Source: Bacteroidia bacterium
Lineage (GTDB): Bacteria; Bacteroidota; Bacteroidia; J057; JAIXKT01
Length of the DNA stretch: 64,000 nt
Direction of reading: 5' to 3'
Assembly (NCBI GenBank): GCA_026932145.1
Contig: JAIXKT010000008.1
Location: forward strand, 58,484-122,483
Positions within the stretch are counted from its first letter, which is position 1, and each line of letters begins with the position of its first letter. Below, in pieces: positions 43,109 to 51,485 of this stretch. The translations under genes were made by a program, and so were the position numbers. A model generated the notes under the pieces. The model saw only the letters and a program-made list of their open reading frames with translations, searched no databases and was not told the origin of the DNA.

Positions 43109-43756
43109 CTATGACTTTGTGGGCTTATGGTAATAGGCTTTAATCCCAACTACTGCACCGGTAGGAAACAAATATTTATTAACCTGATGTACTGAGTTCG
43201 CATAAATAAAAGTTTGAATTCTTTTTCGGGAGGTGAGGGCAAATTCTAACCCAAGCCTTATGTTCAAAATAGTTTTATTGATATTGGAGATGTCATATTT
43301 AAAGGATTCGCGAAAGGGGTGGTCTGGATCTCCTCCGGGGGGCACATAATCTACGATTCTGGTAACTCCAATGCGGTACAATAAATCCGGACCTATAGTA
43401 AAAGATAATTTTTCTTCGGTTAAAATATCAAATTTCCATAATCCAGAGAAACTTAAAAAGTGCTGAAGATCACGGACACCGGCATCATTGACCACGAGGC
43501 CACCGGAAACGATAATATTGGATTGTATTGAGCGAGAATTACCCATAAAGTAGCCAAATTCCGGCATAAGATGCCATTTTCCGAAAGTAAATTTAGCACA
43601 GCCGCCTACTTCAATACCTGCTCCAGGAGGGCTTAACGGAATATCTATCCTCGGTTGGTATAAAGTTGTAGCAATTTTTAACCCAAAATGGCTTTGCCCA
43701 CGAGTATTGAAAAAAGCGATAAAAACAAAGCAGCAAATAAAAAAAATAAATCTCAT
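43109..43756 (-). CDS. predicted outer-membrane beta-barrel protein (PorT-like size)
   Basis: 215 residues: signal peptide (RFIFFICCFVFIAFFNTRGQ), then beta-hairpin pattern throughout (HFGLKIATTLYQPRID, GIEVGGCAKFTFGKWHLMPE, LSFTIGPDLLYRIGV, ILNIRLGLEFAL), consistent with an eight-stranded barrel. It has the look of PorT-like outer-membrane proteins but I cannot confirm the family. The ATG shares one base with the stop of the methylmalonyl-CoA mutase small-subunit gene (TAATG), an odd pairing. Confidence 0.6.
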   Translation of the reverse strand: MRFIFFICCFVFIAFFNTRGQSHFGLKIATTLYQPRIDIPLSPPGAGIEVGGCAKFTFGKWHLMPEFGYFMGNSRSIQSNIIVSGGLVVNDAGVRDLQHFLSFSGLWKFDILTEEKLSFTIGPDLLYRIGVTRIVDYVPPGGDPDHPFRESFKYDISNINKTILNIRLGLEFALTSRKRIQTFIYANSVHQVNKYLFPTGAVVGIKAYYHKPTKS

Positions 43757-45036
43757 TATAGTAAAAAGTAAATGGGAGTTTGACTAACGGGTGTAAAATC
43801 GGTGTTGCGCTCAGCAGAGACTTTGGGTAAATCAACGTTAATCGAATTTGGATTCAGATAATGTGTAACCCCAATTAGGCTTTGCTGTTTTTCCCGATAC
43901 CGCTTAACGAGTTCTTGTTTACGGAGGGCAAAAGCAGGTGTTAGTTCGTTATGGAGCAGTAATGTTTTAAGGTTTCCCTTTGGATTAAGTTCTTTTAATT
44001 TGGCTGTTACCTGATTAATAATCTGTTGAGCTAATGTTTCCGGATAATGTGCCCCTGCTGAGGGGTCTGCTGTTGCGGCCAAATAAGATTCTTCTTTCAG
44101 GATATGCTGTATGTTTCTGGCTATACGCAGCCCAAATTCTACCGGAGAAATTGCTGATTCAGGACAAGGGGAAATCAATAATTCATCAACAGTTCCTACA
44201 ATAGAAGAGAAAGCGGCTCCTGTAGCCCGCAAAATATCTGTGTGCGGGTCAGCGGGCGAAAAATTCCAAATCGTTGTCTCCGCAATTAGGTAAGCCGGAA
44301 TAGATTCAGTATCAATATTATAGCCTTTCCAAAATTTATTCCATAAAAAACGAACTGCCCGATATTTGGCTATTTCGCTCATTATATGCGGGCCGGTAGC
44401 AAACCTAAGTTGAATTCTATTGGCTAATTCGTGAAGAGAAACGTTTCTGACCAATAACTCTTGAACGATATAATCCATTGCTAATAAGGCTGTTGTTACT
44501 TCATCTACAACTGTTCCTCCGCCATTTCTAACGGGAGCTACTGAAATGGGCAAGGGCTTCTGAAACCCTTGAATGTACTGTATAAGTTGTTCCCAATCCG
44601 GTTCGTGCCAAATTCCGGAACATAAAATGGACGGTAAAAAGCCCTCTGCCCAGCTAATTTGGTGCTGGGAAAATTGATGAATAGCCGCTAAAACTTGGCT
44701 AAGAGAAACTTCATATAAGCCGATTTGAGCCGGTTTTAAAATTTCTGAAAGAATAGGAATATTATTGATTTCTAATATATTGACCCCACTGTTAAAGCAA
44801 TTTTCGATGCTTTTTAATGCTTCAGGTTTTTTGGTATTAATTCTTTGGCGGATTTTCCAGCCGGCTTTTTGGTTATCTAAAACCAACGGTTCTGATTGGG
44901 TGTAAAAATAGGATTGCGATAATCCTTCTTGGTTACGAACCTCCGGAACGGTTTCACCCACAATCTTAGTTTCTTTAAAAAATGCTTTTTCCCAACTTCC
45001 GGCTTCCGGCTTTGGAAATAAATCCTGAAACTTCAC
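43756..45036 (-). CDS. methylmalonyl-CoA mutase small subunit-like protein
   Basis: 426 residues from the GTG at 45036. Resembles the beta (non-cobalamin-binding) subunit of methylmalonyl-CoA mutase. Visible: IRQRINTKKPEALKSIENCF, the TIM-barrel strand pattern, FATGPHIMSEIAKYRAVRFLW, ILRATGAAFSSIVGTVDELL, and EFGLRIARNIQHILKEESYL followed by DPSAGAHYPETLAQQI, which are hallmarks of the family. No cobalamin domain (no DxHxxG), as expected for the small subunit, but it is shorter than the usual 450-620 residues. The catalytic large subunit is not in the window. The start is judged from two -7-like boxes at 45044-45062; an upstream TTG at 45057 lies inside them. Confidence 0.82.
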   Translation of the reverse strand: MKFQDLFPKPEAGSWEKAFFKETKIVGETVPEVRNQEGLSQSYFYTQSEPLVLDNQKAGWKIRQRINTKKPEALKSIENCFNSGVNILEINNIPILSEILKPAQIGLYEVSLSQVLAAIHQFSQHQISWAEGFLPSILCSGIWHEPDWEQLIQYIQGFQKPLPISVAPVRNGGGTVVDEVTTALLAMDYIVQELLVRNVSLHELANRIQLRFATGPHIMSEIAKYRAVRFLWNKFWKGYNIDTESIPAYLIAETTIWNFSPADPHTDILRATGAAFSSIVGTVDELLISPCPESAISPVEFGLRIARNIQHILKEESYLAATADPSAGAHYPETLAQQIINQVTAKLKELNPKGNLKTLLLHNELTPAFALRKQELVKRYREKQQSLIGVTHYLNPNSINVDLPKVSAERNTDFTPVSQTPIYFLL

Positions 45037-45043
45037 AATACAA

Positions 45044-45062
45044 CAAATATTACGCAAATATA
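45044..45062 (-). promoter_or_regulatory. overlapping -7 elements for the mutase small-subunit gene
   Basis: On the minus strand TATATTTG (45062-45055, perfect) and AATATTTG (45051-45044, one mismatch) lie one after the other; the second ends seven bases before the GTG at 45036. Confidence 0.4.
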
Positions 45063-45110
45063 AGCTAAGCTGCGTATTATTATTCAGAATAATCGTTTTC
45101 TAAATAGGTT

Positions 45111-46937
45111 TTACTTAACGCTTTCGCCGCGTAATTTTCGGATTCTTTTTCTGGCTTCAACGCGGTATAAACTTCCTGAGTACTTTATCAGGAGGTCAAG
45201 GTACAGTTTTTGGGCTTCTTGGGGTTTGTTTAGAACGAATTGGTATATCTCTGCTTTTTTGAATAGGGCATCATCGGCATAAATCCCGTCGCTATGCCCA
45301 TCTAAGAGTTTATCTATCCAAAATAGGGCTTTATCTGTTTGGTTTTTAGCTAAAAAGATATTTACTCGTTCCCAGATAATTTCATCGGCGAGGGGGTGTG
45401 TCGGGAAGCGATAGACTAAGGAGTCTAACATTACTAAGGCGGTATCTAACCGCCGTTGATAGACCATAAGCTGTATTTTGGCAAATATTTCGAGGGCTGT
45501 GGTATTGCTATCTAAGCCAATATTATCTTGGATTAGTAGATAAAGGCGTATTGCATCGTTGGAAATATCATTGCTGGTGTTGTCTTTGAGGGATTTTAAT
45601 CGTGCTTTGGCGATGTCAAATTCACCTTTGTAATAAGATAGTTGCGCAAATTTTAGCTTTGCAAGTGCCCCAATTTGGTCTTCTTTAAATTTATCTTCTA
45701 CTTCGGAGTAAATCAGCCGCGCTTTGTTGTAATCTCCCATAAGCAGCAGAATGTCGCCGTACAATAACTTAGCCTTAGCTTTTTGGTTAGCCGGAACATT
45801 TAGCTTTTCAATTTCAGTAAGTTCTTGAATAGCAATATCTAAGTTGTTTAGATAAAATACGGCTAAGTACGCTTTGCGGTACATGGCATCGAAGAAATTA
45901 TCCTTACGGCCGAATTGGTCAAATAGTGCGTCATAATTTTGAATAGCCGAGCGGACACTGAGGGTGTCGAATTTTTTCTCGTCAAAAATTTTGAAGTCAA
46001 AGTTTTTGGCTTTTTCCAAATAGGAAAGATAGTAATACGGGGAATCCTTATGGTTGGTGATGATATAATCTAAGGCGGCATTAGAGCGTTCGTATTCTTG
46101 ATTGTTTTGAAGTATCTGCGCGAGGCGATATAGACGTTCTCCTTTTTCTTTATTGAGTTTATCTATTGCTTTTGCTTGCAAAAAGGCTTCATCGTATTTG
46201 GTAGCTGCGATGTAAAACTCAAATAGTAAATCTCTGAGATTAGGGTCATTTTGGTTTTGTTGTGTTTTTTGCAGAATTCCGGCTTCAATAGCGTCAGAGG
46301 TTTCTGAACTACTAAAGTTTAAAATGGTGTTTTTTACTTCATTATAGGTAATGGGCTTTTCTAAATAAACGTTTACCCATTCGGTAGCGGCTTTTTCGTA
46401 TTCGCCGGATTCTAAGTAGATATTTGCCAGTTCTCTGGCAAATAGATAATTATTTTTTAGGATTTTTCTCCCTTGTAGATAGGTATCTTCTGCCCATTTA
46501 AACATTTTGAACTGCAAGAAAGATGCGCCTACTGCCCGAAATTCCGGTTCTTTTTTGATTTTTTTGGTGATTATTTCTTGCCAGAGAGCTGTTGCTTGAT
46601 CGGTTTGCCCTTTGGCTTGCAGGAACTTACCTTTTAAGACTTGGTATTGAAAGGCGACTGGGTTCTTTTTGGATAGTTTGGTTGCGAAATCTAAGCCGTC
46701 ATCATAGTTTTTGGTGCGTAGATAGCAGTCTGCAATGCGAAATGTGTAATAATCTTCGGAGTCTTGGCTTTTAAGAAGTTTTAGATAAATAGTAACGGCT
46801 TTTTCGTATTCTCCATCGTTAAAGTATTCATTAGCAAGCTCTACTTCTTTGGAAATAGGCTGAGAAAATGAATGAAAGCTAAGAGCAAAGAGCCAAAAGC
46901 CCACCAATAGAGAGCAGATACACCGAGTGGTAGCCAT
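45111..46937 (-). CDS. exported TPR-repeat protein
   Basis: 608 residues: signal peptide (CICSLLVGFWLFALSFHSFS region), then TPR helices throughout: EYFNDGEYEKAVTIYLKLLK, ANIYLESGEYEKAATEWVNV, LLYGDILLLMGDYNKARLIY, LKFAQLSYYKGEFDIAKARL and a closing KAEIYQFVLNKPQEAQKLYL. TPR arrays mediate protein contacts; this one is periplasmic or surface-bound. It starts seven bases after comA and is last in the TPR-comA-TPR operon. Function unknown; an envelope assembly scaffold is a guess. Confidence 0.85.
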   Translation of the reverse strand: MATTRCICSLLVGFWLFALSFHSFSQPISKEVELANEYFNDGEYEKAVTIYLKLLKSQDSEDYYTFRIADCYLRTKNYDDGLDFATKLSKKNPVAFQYQVLKGKFLQAKGQTDQATALWQEIITKKIKKEPEFRAVGASFLQFKMFKWAEDTYLQGRKILKNNYLFARELANIYLESGEYEKAATEWVNVYLEKPITYNEVKNTILNFSSSETSDAIEAGILQKTQQNQNDPNLRDLLFEFYIAATKYDEAFLQAKAIDKLNKEKGERLYRLAQILQNNQEYERSNAALDYIITNHKDSPYYYLSYLEKAKNFDFKIFDEKKFDTLSVRSAIQNYDALFDQFGRKDNFFDAMYRKAYLAVFYLNNLDIAIQELTEIEKLNVPANQKAKAKLLYGDILLLMGDYNKARLIYSEVEDKFKEDQIGALAKLKFAQLSYYKGEFDIAKARLKSLKDNTSNDISNDAIRLYLLIQDNIGLDSNTTALEIFAKIQLMVYQRRLDTALVMLDSLVYRFPTHPLADEIIWERVNIFLAKNQTDKALFWIDKLLDGHSDGIYADDALFKKAEIYQFVLNKPQEAQKLYLDLLIKYSGSLYRVEARKRIRKLRGESVK

Positions 46938-46944
46938 GTAGCGT

Positions 46945-47718
46945 TTATGTAGCTAAGAAAGTATTGAAAGTATCTCCTCGTAAGCCGAGGCGCAATGTTT
47001 CTAAGCCCAGCACTTCGTTAGGGGAAACGTTTCCTAAGTTCACATTAGAGCCTAATAACTTAATGAAGAACACTTGTTGTTCTTTTCGGGGGGCTTCAAA
47101 GAGGAGTTGTTCGGGTTTAATGGTATGGACGATTTCGTCCACCAAGCCGCTTCTGATTTCGCCACTTGCGTGATACATTCCCACGGTACCGCTTTCTCGG
47201 GCTTCTGTAATAACCTTCCAAGATCCGGCTTGTAATTCTTTCTGGATAGAATCAACCCATAAATAGGGAGCAATTTCTTTATTGGCATCTTTGCTGCCCA
47301 CTTCACTCAACACTGTAAAGTCTTTTGCAAAACTATTGATATAAGATAGCTTTTGGTCGTGTGGTATGCTGGTGCTTCCATCTGATATTTCGATATGTGT
47401 AAGCCGGTAGTGAGATACCATGCGTTTGTAATCATCTAACTGATTTCTAATCAGAAAAGCCTCAAAGAGAGTTCCGCCGAAATAAACTGCGATATTTGAT
47501 TGTTGGTATAGCTGTATTTTTTCGGTAAGTTGTGGTGTAAAGAGGGCTGTTGTCCAGCCGAATTTTACTATATCAATATAATCTGCGGATACCGAGAGCA
47601 ATGCTTCCACCTCCCGCAGTGATAGCCCTTTATCCATCATCATTGTAACGCCATATTGGCGAGGTCTTTGCGGGCGGGCGGGGAGGTTCTTTAAAGGAAA
47701 TAACTCATTAAGAGGCAT
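46945..47718 (-). CDS. comA: phosphosulfolactate synthase
   Basis: Adds sulfite to phosphoenolpyruvate to give (2R)-phospho-3-sulfolactate; TIM-barrel enzyme first described in coenzyme M synthesis and also widespread in bacteria. 257 residues with YGVTMMMDKGLSLREVEALL (about 23-42), YIDIVKFGWTTALF, VYFGGTLFEAFLI, HIEISDGSTSIPHDQKLSYI, VLSEVGSKD, KVITEARESGTVGMY and LGNVSPNEVLGLETLRLGLR, all typical. Coenzyme M is not expected here; a route to sulfonated lipids or spore-type sulfolactate is inference. It overlaps the upstream TPR gene by 11 bases and is followed by another TPR gene after seven, so it is embedded in a TPR operon. No comB or comC in the window. Confidence 0.9.
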   Translation of the reverse strand: MPLNELFPLKNLPARPQRPRQYGVTMMMDKGLSLREVEALLSVSADYIDIVKFGWTTALFTPQLTEKIQLYQQSNIAVYFGGTLFEAFLIRNQLDDYKRMVSHYRLTHIEISDGSTSIPHDQKLSYINSFAKDFTVLSEVGSKDANKEIAPYLWVDSIQKELQAGSWKVITEARESGTVGMYHASGEIRSGLVDEIVHTIKPEQLLFEAPRKEQQVFFIKLLGSNVNLGNVSPNEVLGLETLRLGLRGDTFNTFLAT

Positions 47719-49132
47719 ATAGTTCTATTATAGAATGAATGTCGGCATCATTTTGTAGTTGTTCACAAAAGTAAAACAACAGCGAGTGCTGGTTATAATC
47801 CAGCAAGAGGGCGTTTTCTAAGTTAATGAAAGCATTGGTTCTTTGATAGGTTTCAAACTGGTATGCGGCAAGTTGGTATAGCAGTTTCACAGAAGTGCTG
47901 TTAAACTCGATAGCTTCCGTTAAGAATGAGATAGCTCTATGGGTCGCGCCTTCTTTGTGCAGTTTTTCTGCCCATGCTTGCCATAAATATTCATTGGTTA
48001 GGTCAAGACTCAGGGCTTGTTTTAGGGCTTCAAAGGCTGAGTATTCGTTACCGATTTCACTTTCACAGATAGCAAGGCCAAACCATGACTCAGAAGTCTC
48101 TGGAGCAATTTCTGTTGATTTTTTGTAATAATATGCAGCTTCATGGTATTTTTCTTCGGATTCTAAGGTTTCCGCTATTCCTAACCACGCATCACCGATG
48201 AGTTCAGATTGCTGAATACATTTTGAATAATAATATCGTGCGCGCTCAAACTCCTGTAGCTCTTTGTAGCAATCTCCAATACTAAGCAGTATCGGCAGAT
48301 TATCTTTATCATAATAAACGCCTTCTAACAATACGGGCAAGGCTTCATGAAAACGTTCAAGTTCCATAAGCGCATTCCCTTTATGGAAATAAGCTAAGGG
48401 ATAATCTTCTTTTAAATCTATGGCAAAATTAAAACAACAAATACTTTCTTGATAATCAGCATTTTCATATTGTAAAACACCTAAGTAGTACCATGCTTCT
48501 TCTGAAAACGGATTTTGGGATAAATAGTTATTTAAGAAAGTAATGCCTTCGGTAACTTGCTTTGCCATTTGAAAGCAATAGGCTATTTCCGGAATATCGT
48601 CTTGAATATCCAATTTTTTGGATAATTTTTCCTGAAATAGCTGTATGGCGCATGGATAATCTTCGTTTTCTATGGCAATATCACACATCAAGTTGTATAA
48701 TTCTGCTGCGTTAACGGATGATGTCTGGGATAAAACACTGCGTAAGGCTTCAAGGGCTTCTTGAGGCTTGCCAAAATTGGTTAGCAAAGAGGCTTTTAAC
48801 GAAGTATATTCCTGTGAATCAGGATGTTTTTTTAAAATCTCTTCAACCAAAGAGAGTGCTTCTTCATAGCGATTAAGCTCTTGTAGAATGAGAATTTTTT
48901 TGGAAAGCAACTCTAAATTATCCGAATATTGAACTAATGCGAAGTTTAGCAGATTTAATGCCTTAACTAAGGCATCTTCAGAATAATAAAAGTTGAATAA
49001 ATCTTCCAGTTGGTACAGGTCTATGAAAAAACTGTGTCCGTGTCGTAGTTTTTCCTCAAAAAGCTTTGCTTCTTGCCGGATTTGACCAGACTTCCAGTCT
49101 TCTTCACTATTAGGGTCATCAAAAAAAGCCAT
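47708..49132 (-). CDS. cytoplasmic TPR-repeat protein
   Basis: 474 residues without signal peptide. About ten TPR units: ILQELNRYEEALSLVEEILK, GVLQYENADYQESICCFNFA, KGNALMELERFHEALPVLLE, IAETLESEEKYHEAAYYYKK, AICESEIGNEYSAFEALKQA. Acidic and without catalytic domains. First gene of a three-gene operon with comA and the exported TPR protein; its end overlaps comA. Such long cytoplasmic TPR proteins are common in Bacteroidota, with unknown partners. Confidence 0.87.
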   Translation of the reverse strand: MAFFDDPNSEEDWKSGQIRQEAKLFEEKLRHGHSFFIDLYQLEDLFNFYYSEDALVKALNLLNFALVQYSDNLELLSKKILILQELNRYEEALSLVEEILKKHPDSQEYTSLKASLLTNFGKPQEALEALRSVLSQTSSVNAAELYNLMCDIAIENEDYPCAIQLFQEKLSKKLDIQDDIPEIAYCFQMAKQVTEGITFLNNYLSQNPFSEEAWYYLGVLQYENADYQESICCFNFAIDLKEDYPLAYFHKGNALMELERFHEALPVLLEGVYYDKDNLPILLSIGDCYKELQEFERARYYYSKCIQQSELIGDAWLGIAETLESEEKYHEAAYYYKKSTEIAPETSESWFGLAICESEIGNEYSAFEALKQALSLDLTNEYLWQAWAEKLHKEGATHRAISFLTEAIEFNSTSVKLLYQLAAYQFETYQRTNAFINLENALLLDYNQHSLLFYFCEQLQNDADIHSIIELYAS

Positions 49133-49151
49133 CTTACTTAGATGAGGTTAT

Positions 49152-49181
49152 CAAATTAATACTTAGGTTAACAAGGTGCAA
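49152..49181 (-). promoter_or_regulatory. promoter of the TPR-comA-TPR operon
   Basis: Minus strand: TTG (49181-49179), 19-base spacer, TTAATTTG (49159-49152; one mismatch to TAnnTTTG), 19 bases before the ATG at 49132. Confidence 0.45.
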
Positions 49182-49206
49182 TTCTTTCACAGCAATTAAC
49201 ATATTT

Positions 49207-49710
49207 CTACGAGAAAAAGAAGGAAATAGATGCAACAAATACCGTCAAAAACTTGAGCGCAAGTTCGGTATTTTTTAACAAGCCCACAACATATTTATCA
49301 ATTGGGAATGTGAATAACTCCGGAGTGAGTTTGTGTAAGGGGATCCAGCGAAAAGATAACGTGCCACTATACTCCGTAATAGGAGGTGGTAAGCTGCCCG
49401 GCAAAACCCCTAAGGCCGTAGTTAGATAATAAACGCTTAAAATCTGGTCATTCGTATTAAAAGCAGATTGCTGAAAAAAGTCTGTTGTGTAAAAATGCTG
49501 AATATCAGCTAAATGCAAATTTGTTTCTTCTAAAAACTCACGTTTTAAGGCATCTACTAAACCCTCTCCCCACTCCAAACCTCCTCCCTGAAACTTACTG
49601 AAATTCCAGCCGTTACGCTCTTCATCCGTAATTAACACCTCTTTATTCGGGTTAAATAACAACCCATACACCCGCACTACAACCCGCTTATCAGAAGCTT
49701 GTGTGTTCAT
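49207..49710 (-). CDS. NUDIX hydrolase
   Basis: 167 residues from the ATG at 49710 (MNTQASDKRVVVRVYGL). The Nudix box is complete: GGGLEWGEGLVDALKREFLE followed by ETNL (near residues 43-66), which fits GX5EX7REUXEEXGU with one conservative change near the end. It hydrolyses a nucleoside diphosphate linked to another group; substrate not predictable. The C-terminus ends in a hydrophobic stretch (FLTVFVASISFFFS) unusual for the family that might touch a membrane. A TTACTTTG box lies nine bases upstream of the ATG. Confidence 0.9.
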   Translation of the reverse strand: MNTQASDKRVVVRVYGLLFNPNKEVLITDEERNGWNFSKFQGGGLEWGEGLVDALKREFLEETNLHLADIQHFYTTDFFQQSAFNTNDQILSVYYLTTALGVLPGSLPPPITEYSGTLSFRWIPLHKLTPELFTFPIDKYVVGLLKNTELALKFLTVFVASISFFFS

Positions 49711-49855
49711 AAATTTTAGCAAAGTAAATAAAAATAATCAGGATACGTTCTCCCCAACCGTTATCGGCGGGGGCTGATGTTAAAACTGTATCTCCCCAAT
49801 TTTTGCATCTAATAAAAAAAGTCTGCTTAAAATACTTTTGAATGTAGTATGCCAC

Positions 49856-49863
49856 TAATTTTG
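49856..49863 (+). promoter_or_regulatory. -7 element for lysS
   Basis: TAATTTTG, a perfect TAnnTTTG match, eight bases before the lysS ATG at 49872. A TTTTG lies 15 bases further up, slightly close for a -33 box. Confidence 0.5.
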
Positions 49864-49871
49864 TACCTTAA

Positions 49872-51395
49872 ATGACAGAGAGTTTATCTTTAAGTGACCA
49901 AGAATTAGCTCGGCGGGAGGAGTTAATGCAGTTAAAAAGTCTTGGTATTGAGCCATATCCGGCGGCAGAGTTTTTAGTTACGCATCATTCTGCGGAGATA
50001 TTAGCAGGCTTTGACGCGCATCCTGAGTCTTTTCAGCAGGTACGCCTTGCCGGGCGGCTAATGTCTAAACGGCTGATGGGAAAGGCCGCCTTCTCTGACC
50101 TCCATGATGCACAAGGCCGTATCCAACTCTATATCGCAAGAGATGCCATCTGCCCCAATGAAGACAAAACCTATTTTGACCAAGTATTCAAAAAATTATT
50201 CTCCTTAGGAGACATCGTTGGCGTTATCGGATATGCTTTCAAGACAAAAACAGGTGAGACTTCAATTCATGTTCAGGAAATAGTACTTCTTTCTAAGGCA
50301 CTACGTCCGCTACCGGTTGCCAAAGAAAAAGATGGCGTTGTGTATGACGCTTTTACGGACCCTGATTTACGCTACCGAATGCGTTATGTGGATTTAGTGG
50401 TGAACCCGCACACCCGAATGGTGTTTCAAAAACGCGCCCAAATCGTAAACACAATGCGAAATTACTTTAACCAACGGGGCTACTTAGAGGTGGAAACCCC
50501 TATCTTACAACCTATTCACGGCGGAGCATTGGCCAAACCTTTTGTTACACATCATAACGCCTTGGATATGAAACTCTACCTCCGAATTGCTAATGAACTT
50601 TATCTAAAACGGCTTATCGTTGGCGGCTTTGACGGAGTATATGAATTTTCCAAAGACTTCCGAAACGAGGGAATGTCCAGATTCCATAATCCCGAATTTA
50701 CCCAAGTAGAACTCTACGTGGCCTACAAAGATTACCGATGGATGATGAACCTCGTAGAAGAACTCATAGAACAAGTAGTGCTCGCCCTGCATAACACAAC
50801 CACAATCACAGTTGGAGAACATACAATTGATTTTCAACGCCCGTGGAAAAAATTCACCATGTTTGAAGCGATTCAAAACTTTACTGGTTATGACATCTCT
50901 AATGCTACCGAAGCTGAACTCAAAGCTATTTGTGTAGCCTTAAAACTCCCGATAGATTCTTCTATGGGAAAATCTAAATTGATTGATACTATTTTTGGAG
51001 AATGTGTGGAAAGACAACTGATACAGCCTACATTTATTTATGATTATCCGTTGGAAATGAGCCCATTATCGAAGAAACACCGAACAAAGTCCGGCTTGGT
51101 TGAACGCTTTGAGCTTATCTGCAACAGTAAGGAAATCTGCAATGCCTATTCAGAATTAAATGACCCAATAGACCAGCGGGCTCGTTTTGAGGAACAATTA
51201 GATTTAGCCAAACGTGGAGATGATGAAGCAATGGCACTGGATGAAGACTTCTTACGTGCCTTGGAATTTGCCATGCCGCCTACTGCCGGGTTGGGAATCG
51301 GAATAGACAGATTAACCATGATTTTAACCAATCAGCCGTCTATTCAAGATGTATTACTTTTCCCGCAAATGCGCCCCGAAAAAAATGAACAATAA
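49872..51395 (+). CDS. lysS: lysyl-tRNA synthetase, class II
   Basis: Charges tRNA-Lys in the cytoplasm. 507 residues, usual length. OB-fold anticodon-binding domain (about 55-165: [30 protein letters not shown]), then the class II core. Motif 1 region is [20 protein letters not shown], motif 2 is [18 protein letters not shown] (about 262-279), motif 3 is [13 protein letters not shown] near 475. LysS-specific [17 protein letters not shown] and [16 protein letters not shown] are present. Single gene with its own promoter. Confidence 0.97.
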   Translation: MTESLSLSDQELARREELMQLKSLGIEPYPAAEFLVTHHSAEILAGFDAHPESFQQVRLAGRLMSKRLMGKAAFSDLHDAQGRIQLYIARDAICPNEDKTYFDQVFKKLFSLGDIVGVIGYAFKTKTGETSIHVQEIVLLSKALRPLPVAKEKDGVVYDAFTDPDLRYRMRYVDLVVNPHTRMVFQKRAQIVNTMRNYFNQRGYLEVETPILQPIHGGALAKPFVTHHNALDMKLYLRIANELYLKRLIVGGFDGVYEFSKDFRNEGMSRFHNPEFTQVELYVAYKDYRWMMNLVEELIEQVVLALHNTTTITVGEHTIDFQRPWKKFTMFEAIQNFTGYDISNATEAELKAICVALKLPIDSSMGKSKLIDTIFGECVERQLIQPTFIYDYPLEMSPLSKKHRTKSGLVERFELICNSKEICNAYSELNDPIDQRARFEEQLDLAKRGDDEAMALDEDFLRALEFAMPPTAGLGIGIDRLTMILTNQPSIQDVLLFPQMRPEKNEQ

Positions 51396-51485
51396 TGTGG
51401 GCGGCATTTACCCAAAAACCTGATAAAAATAACCTAAACATTTCCGGTTTGGTAAAACAAAAAATGATATAAATCCTCCAATTCT

